Part shown: positions 1-5,424 of the stretch, in pieces
How the letters are laid out: every line of letters begins with the position of its first letter
Numbering within the stretch: the first letter of the stretch is position 1
Source of the DNA: an uncultured Actinoplanes sp.
GTDB lineage: Bacteria > Actinomycetota > Actinomycetes > Mycobacteriales > Micromonosporaceae
DNA: 5,598 bases
Direction of reading: 5' to 3'
NCBI GenBank assembly: GCA_934667465.1
Contig: CAKUMG010000452.1
Coordinates: 1-5,598 of the forward strand
Position numbers and translations under genes: made by a program
The notes under the pieces: generated by a model
The model's database searches: none
What the model was told of the DNA's origin: nothing
The model's input: the letters and a program-made list of their open reading frames with translations, nothing else

Positions 1-60
1 CGGCCGGCTCGCGCGCGGGCCACGGACCAGGGGCGGGGCAGCCGGGCGGCGCGGCGGCGG
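1..60. other. GC-rich flank with no identifiable gene
   Basis: These bases lie just downstream of the minus-strand reductase stop codon. They are almost entirely G and C, with runs of GGC/GCG triplets next to the stop. I see no start codon with a ribosome binding site, no stem longer than about 4 bp, and no T-tract. It may be the start of another intergenic region cut by the window edge. Confidence 0.4.
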
Positions 61-993
61 TCAGGTGTCGATCAGCCACTTGCCGAGGGCGCCGCCGCGT
101 TCGAAGGCGGCGTGGGCCGCGGCGGCTTGCGCGAGGGGGAAGCGGCCGGCGATGACCGGGCGCAGGTCGCCGCGGGTGACGTGGTCGGTGAGCTGGGCCA
201 GGTCGGCGTGGGTGAGGGAGGCACTGAACGAGCGGATCCGGCCGGCGCCGTGGATCGTGGAGACGGCGATCGTGGCCAGGGCGGGGAGCGAGCCCCAGGC
301 GATGGTGACGGTCCGGCCGGCGCGGCGGCGATAGGCGGGCAGGCCGGTGCCGGCCGCGTCCAGGACGACGTCGAAGTGCGGGAGCCCGGCCGGGTCGGTG
401 GTGGCGCGGTCGAGGACGGCGTCGGCGCCGAGGTCGCGCAGGGCCGGGAGGTGGCGGGCGGAGGCCAGCGCGGTCACCCGGGCGCCGGCGGCCCGGGCGA
501 GTTGCAGGGCGGCGGTGCCGAAGCCGCCGGCCGCACCGCGTACGAGGACGGTCTGGCCTTTCTGCAGCTGGGCGTGATCGCGGAGCGCGATCAGGGCGGT
601 GACTCCGACGCCGGGCAGGGCGGCCAGGTCCGCGAGGTCGGTGTCCGGCGGGGCGGGTGCCAGGTGGGCGGGGGTGGTGACGAGGAACTCGGCCGCGGTG
701 CCGGCGGGGGTGCGCGGGTGGTTCGGGATCGTGCCCCAGACGCGGTCACCGGGGGCGTACGCGGCGGCGGCGCTGGCGTCGACCACGCCGGCGAAGTCCA
801 GGCCGACGCCGCGGGGGAAGCGGCCGCCCGTGACCAGGCGAAGCTTGCCGGAGCGCAGGACGGTGTCGATCGCGTTGACGCTCGTGGCGTGCACGCGGAC
901 CCGGACCTCGCCGGCGGCCGGGTCGGGCACCGGGAGGTGTCCCTCGTGCAGCACGAGGGGTGAACCGTAACGACCATGAAGGGCTGCTCGCAT
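61..993 (-). CDS. Zinc-independent MDR-family NADPH:quinone oxidoreductase-like protein
   Basis: This 310-aa protein belongs to the medium-chain dehydrogenase/reductase superfamily, probably a cytosolic NAD(P)H-dependent quinone or enone reductase; its substrate cannot be told. The N-terminal GroES-like domain (about residues 1-120) has the family patterns VRVRVHATSVNAID and GLDFAGVV, the latter replacing the GHE zinc motif of alcohol dehydrogenases, and no cysteine/histidine zinc ligands are seen. The Rossmann domain carries the nucleotide-binding loop VRGAAGGFG at about 151-159, followed by a typical LARAAGARVTALAS strand-helix-strand. The C-terminus (FERGGALGKWLID) is typical, and the length is normal. 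Two adjacent ATGs (996 and 993) are possible starts; MRAALHGRYG fits relatives best, and only a weak GGGG lies upstream. An open frame continues to 1266 but would run into the divergent TetR gene. The TetR gene starts 87 bp away and is the likely regulator. Confidence 0.88.
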   Translation of the reverse strand: MRAALHGRYGSPLVLHEGHLPVPDPAAGEVRVRVHATSVNAIDTVLRSGKLRLVTGGRFPRGVGLDFAGVVDASAAAAYAPGDRVWGTIPNHPRTPAGTAAEFLVTTPAHLAPAPPDTDLADLAALPGVGVTALIALRDHAQLQKGQTVLVRGAAGGFGTAALQLARAAGARVTALASARHLPALRDLGADAVLDRATTDPAGLPHFDVVLDAAGTGLPAYRRRAGRTVTIAWGSLPALATIAVSTIHGAGRIRSFSASLTHADLAQLTDHVTRGDLRPVIAGRFPLAQAAAAHAAFERGGALGKWLIDT

Positions 994-1067
994 CATGGCC
1001 CCGACGATCGTGCGGGTGAGGGTCGCTCGGCCAGCAAGTGAGAAGAAGCGGGCGGCCGTTCGATCAT

Positions 1068-1073
1068 TACGCT
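1068..1073 (+). promoter_or_regulatory. Candidate -10 element of a leaderless TetR transcript
   Basis: TACGCT fits the actinobacterial TANNNT -10 consensus. Exactly 7 nt (GGCTCCC) separate it from the ATG at 1081, so transcription would start on or at the A of the start codon. No Shine-Dalgarno sequence lies before this ATG. No convincing -35 element is visible, which is common in high-GC actinobacteria. The call rests on spacing and motif only. Confidence 0.5.
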
Positions 1074-1080
1074 GGCTCCC

Positions 1081-1629
1081 ATGCGTATCGACGCCGAGGA
1101 GAACCGGCTCCGGATGATCGCCGCGGCCCGGGATGTGATCGCGGAGGCCGGGCCGGGAGCGCCGATGGCACGCGTGGCCCGGCGGGCGGGGGTGGGCGTG
1201 GCGACGCTGTACCGGCGGTTCCCGACCCGGGAGGACCTGGTCACGGCGACGTACGCGGATCAGCACGCCGAATGCTCCGCCTCGTGGCGCGGCGCGATGC
1301 AGGACCCGGATCCGTCCCGCGCCTTCCGGGAGACGATCCTGCGCCTCTGCGCGACCCAGGTGGTGGACCGCGGCTACACGACGGCGGTGCTCAGCGGTCG
1401 CGGCCTGGCCGCGGAACGGGCGGAGTACGACCGGGGCCTGACGGTCCTGCTCGACCGGGCCAAGGCGGCGGGCGCGCTACGCCCGGGAATCGGCCTCGGC
1501 GACCTGCAACTCCTGCTTGCCGGGAACGCCGGGGTCATCGCCGCCGCAGGCCCGGCTGCCGCGGCGGCCGCTTCCCGCCGGTTCGTGGAGCACATGCTGC
1601 GCTCCTTCGAACCGCCAGCAGGTCAGTGA
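1081..1629 (+). CDS. TetR/AcrR-family transcriptional regulator
   Basis: This 182-aa protein is a DNA-binding repressor candidate of normal TetR length. Helices 1-3 occupy about residues 7-52: RLRMIAAARDVIAEAG is helix 1, and APMARVARRAGVGVATLYRRFPTREDLV is the helix-turn-helix with the diagnostic LYRRFPTRE end. The ligand-binding half (about 60-180) has DRGYTTAVLSGRG, a pattern I associate with SbtR-like C-terminal domains; its ligand is unknown. A run of alanines (about 154-164) lies near the end. The gene is divergent from the MDR reductase across 87 bp, the usual layout for a TetR protein controlling itself and its neighbour, so repression of the reductase is inferred. The ATG at 1081 has no Shine-Dalgarno sequence but sits 7 nt after a TANNNT element. 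The last residues (GQ) and the stop codon fall in a partial copy of the downstream 17-bp repeat. Confidence 0.92.
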   Translation: MRIDAEENRLRMIAAARDVIAEAGPGAPMARVARRAGVGVATLYRRFPTREDLVTATYADQHAECSASWRGAMQDPDPSRAFRETILRLCATQVVDRGYTTAVLSGRGLAAERAEYDRGLTVLLDRAKAAGALRPGIGLGDLQLLLAGNAGVIAAAGPAAAAAASRRFVEHMLRSFEPPAGQ

Positions 1630-1809
1630 GCGCCGGGCGTCAGTGGGTGCCGGGCCTCGGCGGGCGTCAGCGGGCGCCGGGCCTCGGCGGGCGCTGAACG
1701 TCAGCGGGCGCCGGACGCCGGACGCCGGGCGTCGACGAGCGCCGGGCGTCAGCGCGTGCCGGGTATTGGCGAGCGCCCGGCGTCAGCGGGTGCCGGGCGC
1801 TCAGCGGGC
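1622..1809. repeat. Degenerate 17-bp tandem repeat between convergent genes
   Basis: The consensus unit is roughly GCCGGGCGTCAGCGGGT. Full 17-bp units can be laid at 1632, 1649, 1676, 1693, 1724, 1741, 1758 and 1775. There are a 10-bp remnant (1666-1675), a 14-bp one (1710-1723), a leading 10-bp piece (1622-1631) and an 18-bp last unit (1792-1809) with one extra base. The array fills the whole space between the TetR and pirin genes. The TetR TGA lies in the leading partial unit, and the pirin stop (TCA on the plus strand) lies in the last unit. No coding role is apparent. Confidence 0.8.
1771..1802. terminator. Candidate bidirectional stem-loop terminator between TetR and pirin genes
   Basis: GAGCGCCCGGC (1771-1781) pairs perfectly with GCCGGGCGCTC (1792-1802) around a 10-nt loop, giving an 11-bp GC-rich stem. 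It arises because the repeat unit at 1775 reads GCCCGGCG instead of GCCGGGCG and so complements the next unit. It lies between convergent genes and overlaps the pirin stop codon (1801-1803). There is no T-tract on either side, so it would be a tract-free actinobacterial-type terminator or a 3'-end stabilising hairpin. Confidence 0.55.
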
Positions 1810-3033
1810 GCGGGGGCGGGCCACCAAGCGGGTGATGGGCATCGGGGGCGCCGGGATGCGGGAGCCGGGGTAGCCGTGGACCTCGCCGAAGCGGGTGCTG
1901 GGTGAGGTGGCGGCGTCCTCCCAGGCTCGGCGGGCTTCGACGATCTCATCATGATCGCGAGCGACATAGTTCCACCACATGGTGAGGCGCTCGTCGAAGG
2001 GTTCGCCGCCCAGGAGCATGAGGCGGACGGGCGGGGCGCTCCCCGGGCGGCTGTCGGCTGACGACCCGGAGGCGGAGCCGGCGGGCGGCTCGGAGGTCGG
2101 TCGAGCGGGTGACCAGGAGCCCGTGCCGGCGGGCGACCTGGAGCTGGCGGGCGGCCCGGAGCTGGGGCGGGCGGGGGCTTCGAGGCGGAGGGTTCGGCGG
2201 CCCTCGCCCAGGTAGAGGAGGGGGCCGGCGGAGACGGGGGTGCCTGCGACGGTGGCGGTGCCTTCGAGGAGGAGGACCGCGTGTTCGAAGTCGGGGCGGA
2301 GGGGGATCTCGGTGACCGTGCCGGGGGTGAGGGTCAGCTCGGCGCCCAGCAGCGGGGTGTAGGCGCGGGCCGGGGAGGTCACGCCGGCCAGCTCGCCCAT
2401 GAGGACTGTTGCGGTGAGGCCGCCGTCGGTGAGGACCGGGAGGTCGTCGTGGTGGGCGAAGGTGGGGGCCGTGTGGCGGTCGCTGTCGGGCAGGGCGACC
2501 CAGAGCTGTACGCCTTCGAGGACGGGGCTGTGCTCGGCGGGCGTCTCCTCGGAGTGGGAGATGCCGCGGCCGGCGGTCATCAGGTTGAGCTGGCCGGGGC
2601 GGATCTCCTGGAGGCTGCCGAGGCTGTCGCGGTGCAGCACCTCGCCGCGGACCAGCCAGGTCACCGTCTGCAGACCGATGTGCGGGTGCGGGCCGACGCG
2701 CATGCCAGGGGTGCCGGCCAGATCATGCGGACCGTACGCATCGAGGAAGCACCACGCTCCCACCATGCGGCGGTGCTTGTTGGGCAGCGTGCGCACGACC
2801 TGCATGCCGCGCGGGCCGCCGAGCGCGACCGGCGCGCCCTCGAACAGGTCCCACCGCTCCCCCGCCGACCCGGCCGCCGCGGGCTGCGCCGCCCCGGACT
2901 GAGCCACTGCAGGTTGCGCCGCCGCTGGCTGAGCCGCCGCTGGCTGAGCCGCCGTTGGCTGAGCCAGCGCAGGCTGCGCCACTGCGGGCTTGGGCGGCGT
3001 GGTGACCTCGGGGTTCGCCTCGAGACTGCTCAT
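1801..3033 (-). CDS. Pirin-family bicupin protein with two low-complexity tracts
   Basis: This 410-aa cytosolic protein has a complete pirin core. The N-terminal cupin runs over about residues 62-185, with metal ligands visible as H116 and H118 (GPHPHIGLQT) and H160 and E162 (AGRGISHSEE), matching the His/His/His/Glu set of characterised pirins. The C-terminal cupin includes LLYLGEGRRTLRLEAPA and LMLLGGEPFDERLTMWWNYV. Some bacterial pirins are quercetin dioxygenases or act as redox-sensing partners; which applies here is unknown. Pirins are usually about 230-330 aa. The excess comes from an Ala/Pro/Gln pentapeptide-repeat N-terminus (residues 17-56) and a Ser/Pro/Gly-rich insertion (about 289-336) inside a normally continuous conserved stretch. 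The gene follows the acyltransferase gene by 10 bp. The start at 3033 has no Shine-Dalgarno sequence but a TANNNT element 7 nt upstream; an open frame continues to 3156 but overlaps the acyltransferase gene and adds nothing pirin-like. Confidence 0.92.
   Translation of the reverse strand: MSSLEANPEVTTPPKPAVAQPALAQPTAAQPAAAQPAAAQPAVAQSGAAQPAAAGSAGERWDLFEGAPVALGGPRGMQVVRTLPNKHRRMVGAWCFLDAYGPHDLAGTPGMRVGPHPHIGLQTVTWLVRGEVLHRDSLGSLQEIRPGQLNLMTAGRGISHSEETPAEHSPVLEGVQLWVALPDSDRHTAPTFAHHDDLPVLTDGGLTATVLMGELAGVTSPARAYTPLLGAELTLTPGTVTEIPLRPDFEHAVLLLEGTATVAGTPVSAGPLLYLGEGRRTLRLEAPARPSSGPPASSRSPAGTGSWSPARPTSEPPAGSASGSSADSRPGSAPPVRLMLLGGEPFDERLTMWWNYVARDHDEIVEARRAWEDAATSPSTRFGEVHGYPGSRIPAPPMPITRLVARPRAR
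2075..2176. repeat. In-frame 18-bp degenerate repeat inside the pirin gene
   Basis: Plus-strand units resembling GAGCTGGCGGGCGGCCCG occur at 2075-2092, 2123-2140, 2141-2158 and 2159-2176. A more diverged 18-bp unit lies at 2093-2110, with a 12-bp fragment at 2111-2122. All these lengths are multiples of three, so the pirin reading frame stays open. The repeat encodes most of the Ser/Pro/Gly-rich insertion. It looks like minisatellite expansion within a surface loop rather than an acquired domain. Confidence 0.65.
2866..2985 (-). repeat. 15-bp repeat encoding AAQP-type pentapeptides in pirin N-terminus
   Basis: Eight consecutive five-residue units read AVAQP, ALAQP, TAAQP, AAAQP, AAAQP, AVAQS, GAAQP, AAAGS (residues 17-56 of the pirin protein). 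At DNA level the period is 15 bp, and neighbouring units around 2930-2965 are nearly identical, which suggests recent duplication. The tract is predicted disordered and precedes the first cupin domain, which begins near residue 62. Confidence 0.85.
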
Positions 3034-3040
3034 GGAAGGG

Positions 3041-3046
3041 ACGCTA
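3041..3046 (-). promoter_or_regulatory. Candidate -10 element of a leaderless pirin transcript
   Basis: Read on the minus strand, TAGCGT matches TANNNT and is followed by exactly 7 nt (CCCTTCC) and the pirin ATG at 3033. Its first three bases are the TAG stop codon of the acyltransferase gene. No Shine-Dalgarno sequence lies in this gap. Pirin may therefore have its own leaderless transcript as well as, or instead of, being translated from a bicistronic mRNA. Confidence 0.5.
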
Positions 3047-4357
3047 CTCCGCGCGTACGACAGGAACGGGAGCTCGCGCCGGGACCCGCACAGTGACCAG
3101 CACCACGCCCAGGGCGAGGATCGCGAGGGCAAGCGGAGCACTGACCGGAATCCCAAGTAAGCGGGCGGCGTGGCCGGAGAGGATCCCGCCGAAGCCCGCC
3201 GCCGACACCGCGAGCATCCCGATCGCGCACAGCGTCACGCCCACCGCCGCGGGCAGTGGGCGGCCGGGCGCGGAGGACAGCGGCGTGGGCGTGTCGAAAC
3301 GCCGGAACACAGCGACGGAAGCGGCCGTGATCAAGGCCGCGGCGCCCAGCCACAAAGGGCGCGTGGCCCACCACGTGGCGGTGCCGGGCACGCCGCCGAG
3401 TCCCGTACGGAAGATCAGGAAGAGCACGAAAGCCGCGCTCAGGTGCCAGAGGAACGCGGTCATCGCCAGCCCGTTGGCAGCCACCACGACACGCCACACC
3501 CGGGCGCGCGCCAGCAGGCGTGTCGCCGGGCCGCGCAGCAGCATCGCCAGGCCGGTCAGCCAGAGGGCGTGCGCGGCGAGGGCGATCGTCGGCGGGCTCA
3601 TGTTCGACATGGTGTCGCCGGGGACGCCGACCATCGAGAGGGGGTACGGGCCCGCGACCGTCAGCAGCAGCAACGCGCCGAGCCCCGACGCCGCGAGCCA
3701 CCGGGCGTGCCGCGCGAGCACCCCGTCGGCGTAGAAGTAGCCGAGCTGGTGCACTGCGGCCCACACCAGCAGAAGGTTGGCCACGGCCGGACCAGCGTGT
3801 CCCTGCCAGCGCAGCGCATCCACGACGGCGGCCGCGCCGAGCAGCGCGACCGGGACCCACGCCCCGAACCTGCGGTGCAGCCGCAGCATGACCGGCGCGA
3901 GCGCGATCAACGCCAGATAGACCCCGAGAAACCACAAGGGCTGCACCACCGTACGCAGCGCCAGCCGCACGATCCCGGCATCCTGCCCGGCGAGCCCCGC
4001 CGCCAGCGCCAGCCCGAACCATACCCCCAGGAACACGCCCGCCGGGCGCACCAACCGGACCACCCGCGCCCGTACGAAATCGGCGTAGCCCTCGCCACGC
4101 CGCTCCGCCGACGCGATCCCCCGCGCGTGTCCGAACCCGCCGACCAGGAAGAACAGCGGCATCACCTGCAGGAGCCAGGTGACGGGCTGCAGCCCGGGCA
4201 GCAGCGCGAGCACGTTGGTGATCCCGTCGCCGGTGGGTGACGGGACGGCCATCAGCCAGTGACCGGCGATGACGGCGCCGAGCGAGACGACGCGGAGCAG
4301 GTCCACGTACCTGTCCCGGGTGGCGGGGGTGCGCTCGGCGAGCGTGGCGGAGGTCAT
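3044..4357 (-). CDS. Acyltransferase-3 family integral membrane protein
   Basis: This 437-aa polytopic membrane protein resembles the acyltransferase-3 (OafA/OatA-like) family, which moves acyl groups onto extracytoplasmic sugars, lipids or antibiotics; the acceptor is unknown. Diagnostic stretches are RDRYVDLLRVVSLGAVIAGHW near residues 14-34, with the conserved R14 and H33, then VMPLFFLVGGFGHA (65-78), and FLWHLSAAF with H305. About ten to twelve hydrophobic segments are readable, for example near 22-38, 60-76, 105-123, 143-158, 190-208, 221-237, 257-275, 288-313, 334-350, 370-388 and 406-423. Length is usual for the family, with no added SGNH domain. The start at 4357 gives an N-terminus of family type; upstream in-frame codons to 4471 encode nothing similar and would consume the divergent promoter region. 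The start has only a weak GGAAAG upstream. Pirin follows after 10 bp, so the two probably form an operon, though no functional link is obvious. Confidence 0.88.
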   Translation of the reverse strand: MTSATLAERTPATRDRYVDLLRVVSLGAVIAGHWLMAVPSPTGDGITNVLALLPGLQPVTWLLQVMPLFFLVGGFGHARGIASAERRGEGYADFVRARVVRLVRPAGVFLGVWFGLALAAGLAGQDAGIVRLALRTVVQPLWFLGVYLALIALAPVMLRLHRRFGAWVPVALLGAAAVVDALRWQGHAGPAVANLLLVWAAVHQLGYFYADGVLARHARWLAASGLGALLLLTVAGPYPLSMVGVPGDTMSNMSPPTIALAAHALWLTGLAMLLRGPATRLLARARVWRVVVAANGLAMTAFLWHLSAAFVLFLIFRTGLGGVPGTATWWATRPLWLGAAALITAASVAVFRRFDTPTPLSSAPGRPLPAAVGVTLCAIGMLAVSAAGFGGILSGHAARLLGIPVSAPLALAILALGVVLVTVRVPARAPVPVVRAE

Positions 4358-4364
4358 GCTTTCC

Positions 4365-4370
4365 ACCCTG
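4365..4370 (-). promoter_or_regulatory. Weak candidate -10 element for the acyltransferase-pirin operon
   Basis: On the minus strand CAGGGT lies exactly 7 nt before the ATG at 4357, the same spacing seen at the TetR and pirin starts. It departs from TANNNT at the first base, so it is much weaker evidence. A purine-rich GGAAAG also lies in the gap and could act as a poor Shine-Dalgarno sequence instead. Confidence 0.25.
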
Positions 4371-4401
4371 TCGGTCGTGGTGACCTGCGCGGATGAGCCC
4401 G

Positions 4402-4425
4402 CGTACCCAGAATGTGCCGGGTACG
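4402..4425. promoter_or_regulatory. Inverted repeat, candidate operator in divergent promoter region
   Basis: CGTACCC (4402-4408) and GGGTACG (4419-4425) form a perfect 7-bp inverted repeat with a 10-bp spacer. Arm centres are about 17 bp apart, a wide spacing that still allows a dimeric regulator. It lies 44 bp upstream of the acyltransferase start and 27 bp upstream of the lipoprotein -10 candidate, so a bound protein could affect both directions. No regulator is assigned. Confidence 0.4.
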
Positions 4426-4452
4426 TGAGCTGCCGCCGGCCCGCACCCGCGC

Positions 4453-4458
4453 TACGGT
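4453..4458 (+). promoter_or_regulatory. Candidate -10 element of the lipoprotein gene
   Basis: TACGGT matches TANNNT and lies 39 nt before the GTG start at 4498, leaving room for a leader of about 33 nt that contains a Shine-Dalgarno sequence. No clear -35 hexamer is seen. The call is by motif only. Confidence 0.4.
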
Positions 4459-4485
4459 GGCTGCTTTCCACGGCTCGCCCTCAGC

Positions 4486-4493
4486 GAGGAGGT
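4486..4493 (+). promoter_or_regulatory. Strong Shine-Dalgarno sequence selecting the GTG start
   Basis: GAGGAGGT is a near-perfect anti-16S match. It is 4 nt from the GTG at 4498 and 2 nt from an overlapping ATG at 4496. The ATG frame gives a short arginine/serine-rich product with no family character. The GTG frame gives a signal peptide and lipobox, so GTG is the real start. Confidence 0.8.
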
Positions 4494-4497
4494 CCAT

Positions 4498-5424
4498 GTG
4501 CGGGTACGCCGTTTCTGCGCCGCTGTGCTCATCGCTGCCCTCGCGGGCTGCGGCTCCTCGGGGGACGAACAGGCGCCGTCCACGAGCGCTTCGCCCCCTT
4601 CCGCGCGCTCGTCACCGTCGGCCGCGGTCGCTCCCCCGGCTGTTCAGGAGCTGCCGCTGGGCGGGACGAAGATCTTCCCGGACTACCGGGTGGTGGCCTA
4701 TTACGGCACGCCCGGCACCGGCACGCTCGGGGTGCTCGGCGAGGGCGGCCCCGACACGATGCTGCCCAAGCTGCGCGCCGCGGCGAAGCCCTTCGCGGGC
4801 GACCGCACGGTCCAGCCGGCGTACGAGCTGATCGCCAGCGTCGCCCAGGCGAGCCCCGGCGAGGACGGCGACTACAGCCGGATGATCGGCCTCGACAGGA
4901 TCGAGCGCTACGTCGACCAGGCGAAACGCAACAAGATCCTGGTCATCCTCGACCTCCAGCCCGGCCGCGGCGACTTCCTGACCCAGGCCCGCCTGCTCGA
5001 GAAGTTCCTGGTCCAGCCGCACGTCGGCCTCGCGTTGGACCCCGAGTGGCGGATGCCGAGGGGCAAGGTTCCGGGCAGGACCATCGGCACCGTGAGCGCC
5101 GCCGAGGTCAACCGCGTCTCCTCGTACGTGTCGGAGCTGACCGAGCGCCACAACCTGCCCGAGAAGCTGTTCGTCCTGCACCAGTTCCGCGCGTCGATGC
5201 TGCCCGACGTCGCGCGCATCGAGAAGCGCCCGGGCCTCGCCCTGGTCCAGCACGTCGACGGGTTCGGGACGCGCTCCGAGAAGGACGCCACCTGGGACCG
5301 GCTGCGGCGGCCGGAGCAGTTCCACCTGGGCTACAAGCTGTTCTACGACGAGGACATCAAGCGGTACGGGGCTTCTGACCTGCTGAAGTTCGAGGACGTA
5401 CCGGAGCTGATCAGCTTCCAGTGA
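4498..5424 (+). CDS. Secreted lipoprotein of unrecognised family, possible TIM-barrel enzyme
   Basis: This 308-aa protein begins with a short lipoprotein signal: RVRR, a hydrophobic stretch (6-16), and the lipobox LAGC with the lipidated C18. A Ser/Pro/Ala-rich linker (about 19-50) follows, so the mature domain (about 55-308) should be tethered outside the membrane. I do not recognise the family. The domain shows alternating short hydrophobic strands and helices, with polar residues at strand ends: YRVVAYYG (63-70), QPAYELIASV (106-115), ILVILDLQPGR (147-157, D152), HVGLALDPEW (175-184, D181 and E183), FVLHQF (225-230, H228), LVQHVDGFG (249-257, D254) and HLGYKLFY (276-283, K280). This is what a TIM-barrel hydrolase-like fold would give; function is inference only. 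It is divergent from the acyltransferase operon, and whether they cooperate at the cell surface is unknown. A repeat array starts at its stop codon. Confidence 0.85.
   Translation: MRVRRFCAAVLIAALAGCGSSGDEQAPSTSASPPSARSSPSAAVAPPAVQELPLGGTKIFPDYRVVAYYGTPGTGTLGVLGEGGPDTMLPKLRAAAKPFAGDRTVQPAYELIASVAQASPGEDGDYSRMIGLDRIERYVDQAKRNKILVILDLQPGRGDFLTQARLLEKFLVQPHVGLALDPEWRMPRGKVPGRTIGTVSAAEVNRVSSYVSELTERHNLPEKLFVLHQFRASMLPDVARIEKRPGLALVQHVDGFGTRSEKDATWDRLRRPEQFHLGYKLFYDEDIKRYGASDLLKFEDVPELISFQ

Noticed and set aside
112..963. Long plus-strand open frame opposite the MDR reductase
   Set aside because: It is Gly/Ala/Arg-rich with no domain character and mirrors the third-position GC bias of the real gene on the other strand.
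994..1266. Upstream extension of the reductase frame to 1266
   Set aside because: The added residues are His/Arg/Pro-rich, have no family similarity and overlap the convincing TetR gene.
2281..3096. Plus-strand open frame opposite pirin
   Set aside because: The minus-strand pirin frame has conserved metal ligands and family motifs; this one is Gly/Arg/Val-rich with no recognisable fold.
3030..4022. Second minus-strand frame overlapping the acyltransferase gene
   Set aside because: It is an Arg/Ala/Gly-rich frame-shifted shadow with no hydrophobic segments or motifs.
3170..4240. Plus-strand 356-codon open frame opposite the acyltransferase
   Set aside because: Its composition (His, Arg, Gln, Pro) is the antisense image of a GC-rich membrane protein gene, and the real frame has the acyltransferase motifs and membrane segments.
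4358..4471. Longer acyltransferase N-terminus starting at 4471
   Set aside because: The extension has no membrane segment or family similarity, and would cover the divergent promoter and inverted repeat.
4496..4831. ATG at 4496 as the start of a separate small gene
   Set aside because: It overlaps the GTG start two bases later in another frame and yields an Arg/Ser/Pro-rich product, while the GTG frame gives a lipoprotein signal and a folded domain.
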